DNA from: Scedosporium boydii
Lineage: Eukaryota > Ascomycota > Sordariomycetes > Microascales > Microascaceae
Assembly: GCA_002221725.1 (NCBI GenBank)
Contig: NJFT01000285.1
Span: 1-45,926, forward strand
Reading direction: 5' to 3'
Length of the DNA: 45,926 bases
Positions 43,918 through 45,926 of the stretch are shown piece by piece. Position numbers and translations under genes: made by a program. Under the pieces are notes generated by a model. It was not told the DNA's origin. It worked only from the letters and a program-made list of their open reading frames with translations, and made no database searches. How positions within the stretch are numbered: position 1 is the stretch's first letter; each line of letters starts with the position of its first letter.

Positions 43918-45039
43918 TTAGTCCGAACCAAGACTCTTCAGCACACGCGTCGACGGCACAAAGAACGTCGAACCCGTCCTCGGAATGGAGTAATCCAAGA
44001 TACGATCATGCATCCCCGGAGGATCTCCTACAAACATGCGCTCCAGCATCTTCTCTATAACCCACAGCCGCCTCGAATACCCGATAAAATATGTCCCAAA
44101 CTCTCCCGAGCCGGGCGATCCGAACGGCATATTATCCCGTAGAATCTCGTATTCCTCGCCGTTCTCGTCTTCGATTGTCGTGAGCGTTTTATGGGCTTTT
44201 TGCCCCGAGGTGGCGTCGTCCAGTTCGATGTTCTCGAGTTTGGTTCGGCCTATGATGGCTTCTTGAGCTTCGGTCGAGAGGGCGCCCCATGTCTTGAGAT
44301 TATGGGTGTACTTTTGTACGACGACGTAGCTACCTCCGACGGAGGGCGGATCTTCCTCTGCGATAAGGACCGCGTCGTCCACATCCAGACCGACGGGGTT
44401 CGCCGTGCCATCGACGAAACCCAAGAGATCTCGCAGGTCAAAGTAACGAAATCCTGTAGTTTCGTCTTCTACTTTGATAGTATCGCCCAACCGTGCTAGT
44501 AACTGCCTTTCGAACTCGAAGCAAATATCCCGCCGTTCGGAGCGGATATGAAAAAGCAAATCTCCTGGCGTCGAGATCGCTTTGTGCTTCGCACCTTCGA
44601 TGACTCGGAAGGGATGGAGTTCGGCTGGTCGTGGAAGCCCCGTCAATCGGCCCCAGGCATTACTTCCGATACCGACGATGCAAGTCAGATTTGCGCTGGG
44701 ATCGCGCATGGAGACGTTCTTGAGAAGGTCATCAATGCTCGAGATTGTGGAGCGGACGACCTTAGTCGAGTCCGGACTGTCCGTCACGGACACGACGAGA
44801 AATGTTGCCGACTGGGTGAGTAGGGCCTCGACGGGCTGAGGAATATTATTCTTGGAATAGGAGCACATTGTCCGCTTTTGTATGACGTGATCGTACGACT
44901 TGGCAAGCGGCAAGGGAGTTCGAAGTGAACGTAGTCGAGGCGGTGAATGGACTTGAGAGTTCGGGGAAATTCTGCGGAGAGGGTTGAGGTTGGCGGAACA
45001 GAGCCGACTACGAATGAAGGCGAGGACTTTTATATCCAT
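43918..45039 (-). CDS. DyP-type heme peroxidase, YfeX-like, with possible mitochondrial presequence
   Basis: An intronless 373-aa frame from the ATG at 45039. The signature GFVDGTANP (207-215) supplies the catalytic Asp (D210). By spacing from the well-known actinobacterial DypB (Asp to His 73, Asp to Arg 91), H283 is the proximal heme ligand and R301 the distal Arg, with N303 in RDNMPFG; all are present. The GTYFIGYSR strand (315-323) is also conserved. Family role: heme peroxidase oxidising dyes or phenolics with hydrogen peroxide, or, for YfeX, a debated porphyrin reaction. The first 57 residues are basic, Ser/Arg-rich and lack acidic residues except one near the N-terminus and one late, like a mitochondrial presequence. 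Starting instead at the second ATG (44868, MCSYSK) would give a 316-aa cytosolic form. Dual targeting is possible but inferred. Confidence 0.9.
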   Translation of the reverse strand: MDIKVLAFIRSRLCSANLNPLRRISPNSQVHSPPRLRSLRTPLPLAKSYDHVIQKRTMCSYSKNNIPQPVEALLTQSATFLVVSVTDSPDSTKVVRSTISSIDDLLKNVSMRDPSANLTCIVGIGSNAWGRLTGLPRPAELHPFRVIEGAKHKAISTPGDLLFHIRSERRDICFEFERQLLARLGDTIKVEDETTGFRYFDLRDLLGFVDGTANPVGLDVDDAVLIAEEDPPSVGGSYVVVQKYTHNLKTWGALSTEAQEAIIGRTKLENIELDDATSGQKAHKTLTTIEDENGEEYEILRDNMPFGSPGSGEFGTYFIGYSRRLWVIEKMLERMFVGDPPGMHDRILDYSIPRTGSTFFVPSTRVLKSLGSD

Positions 45040-45893
45040 TCTCCCGCGTTGAGTGCTCCTGGGAAGTTGAGTTTGAACATGCACTTGGCATTCCCGTCGA
45101 TCTGCAGGACCATTTAAAGAAAGGGGTCATCGGACGGTCGTTCGAGAACTGGCTTCGGTCATATGATGTTATGCCGATATTCCTGGCTTACAATTAGAAC
45201 CTTGCTTATTCGTGTAGATTATTAAAGGGGGTTATAGCCGGGTCTGCTAATGTCCGGGATCTCTGGCAGATGTCTGCCGGTTACATCGAATCTGTTCAGG
45301 ACTCCCGACGAGACTTGCAGAGCATTAATCTCGAGGTGTGAAGACGAAAGGTGGTTCTTGAGAATTTGCATCCTATGCGACCATCTCCTTAGACGAGTAG
45401 GACCCGATAGGGTTATGGAGGGACGTATGCCGACTGTTTCAGAGCTTGATCAGCTTCTCAGCTCACCGCTGTAACATGATCCAAGAAACACAGAGCGGTC
45501 CCGCGTCTGGTCGCAGAATCAAGTAGGGCAAATGATCATTCCATATAAAAAGATCAGCACAATCGCTCGAGCAGCCGACTCGACGTCGGGCTTTTCCATT
45601 GTTTATTCTAGTAACCAATAATAATACTCCCATACCACATAATTCGCTGAGGGTCAATCAGAGATCCCAGCAACTATGTCTGAGTTCTACGGGAAGATGG
45701 GATGGGCTTGGGGAAGACGAAAATTCCCGAGTTAGGAGAGATGCTGTCGCGTCTCAAATCACTCCTGAAACCACCCTGTCTCGGGGAAGTTTATCAGTGA
45801 TCATTGGAAATTGGAGCCGATCCTCGCGACACTAAGAAATACATCGATTTTAACCATTGAGTATTGGGAGCAACTGAGAAGAGGGAGGGAAGG
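45040..45893. other. Upstream flank of the peroxidase, nothing supported
   Basis: A plus frame of 74 codons (45250-45474) is mildly coding-like but unrecognised. Otherwise no motif. Confidence 0.5.

Positions 45894-45924
<31 letters not shown>
45894..45924. repeat. Terminal poly-A run (31 nt)
   Basis: 31 A, then GG at the very end. With the T run at the start this frames the contig. Confidence 0.95.

Positions 45925-45926
<2 letters not shown>

Overview
This 45.9 kb window looks like one complete nuclear contig from a filamentous ascomycete (Pezizomycotina). The evidence is short GT-AG introns (about 40 to 100 nt) with CTAAC-like branch sites, TATA boxes 100 to 190 nt before several start codons, and fungal-restricted families: a Zn2Cys6 regulator, a STAND-type N-terminal domain with ankyrin-like repeats, a DUF3659/LEA-type repeat protein, an Hva1 TUDOR protein and small cysteine-rich secreted proteins. 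The window opens with 55 T and ends with 31 A followed by GG, so both ends are probably assembly breaks at homopolymers. I cannot fix the class or genus from sequence alone.

Layout, left to right: a 12-TM sugar transporter (minus, 0.5-2.3 kb); a single-pass membrane protein (minus, 5.0-5.9 kb); a gene-poor stretch with one tentative spliced gene (8.5-9.4 kb); a secreted 8-Cys protein (10.6 kb, plus); a SET-domain protein (11.7-13.0 kb, plus); a Cys-rich type I membrane protein (13.2-14.2 kb, minus); a degraded secreted-protein-like gene with a Thr tract (16.3 kb); a secreted Carb_bind-like protein (17.5-18.4 kb, minus) and a 376-aa secreted protein (18.9-20.1 kb, minus).

From 21.2 to 25.8 kb two broken genes converge: an unrecognised plus-strand gene with three frame changes and three in-frame stops, and a six-exon minus-strand STAND-N/ankyrin-like gene that reads well except for three single-base insertions, each in a C run of the coding strand. 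Then come a small intron-split Hva1 TUDOR gene (26.4-26.7 kb), the six-repeat DUF3659/LEA-like protein (27.7-30.3 kb), a conserved-looking 266-aa protein, an F-box-like protein, a GNAT whose acetyl-CoA loop appears deleted, a SAM methyltransferase, a Zn2Cys6 factor, a secreted beta/gamma-crystallin-like protein (42.6-43.4 kb) and a DyP-type peroxidase (43.9-45.0 kb).

No single pathway or biosynthetic cluster is evident. The common theme is the cell surface and secretion: of the intact genes between 10.5 and 20.1 kb, all carry an N-terminal signal-peptide-like segment. The second theme is decay, with several genes in the window broken or missing a core motif. I found no tRNA, rRNA, CRISPR array or recognisable transposon.
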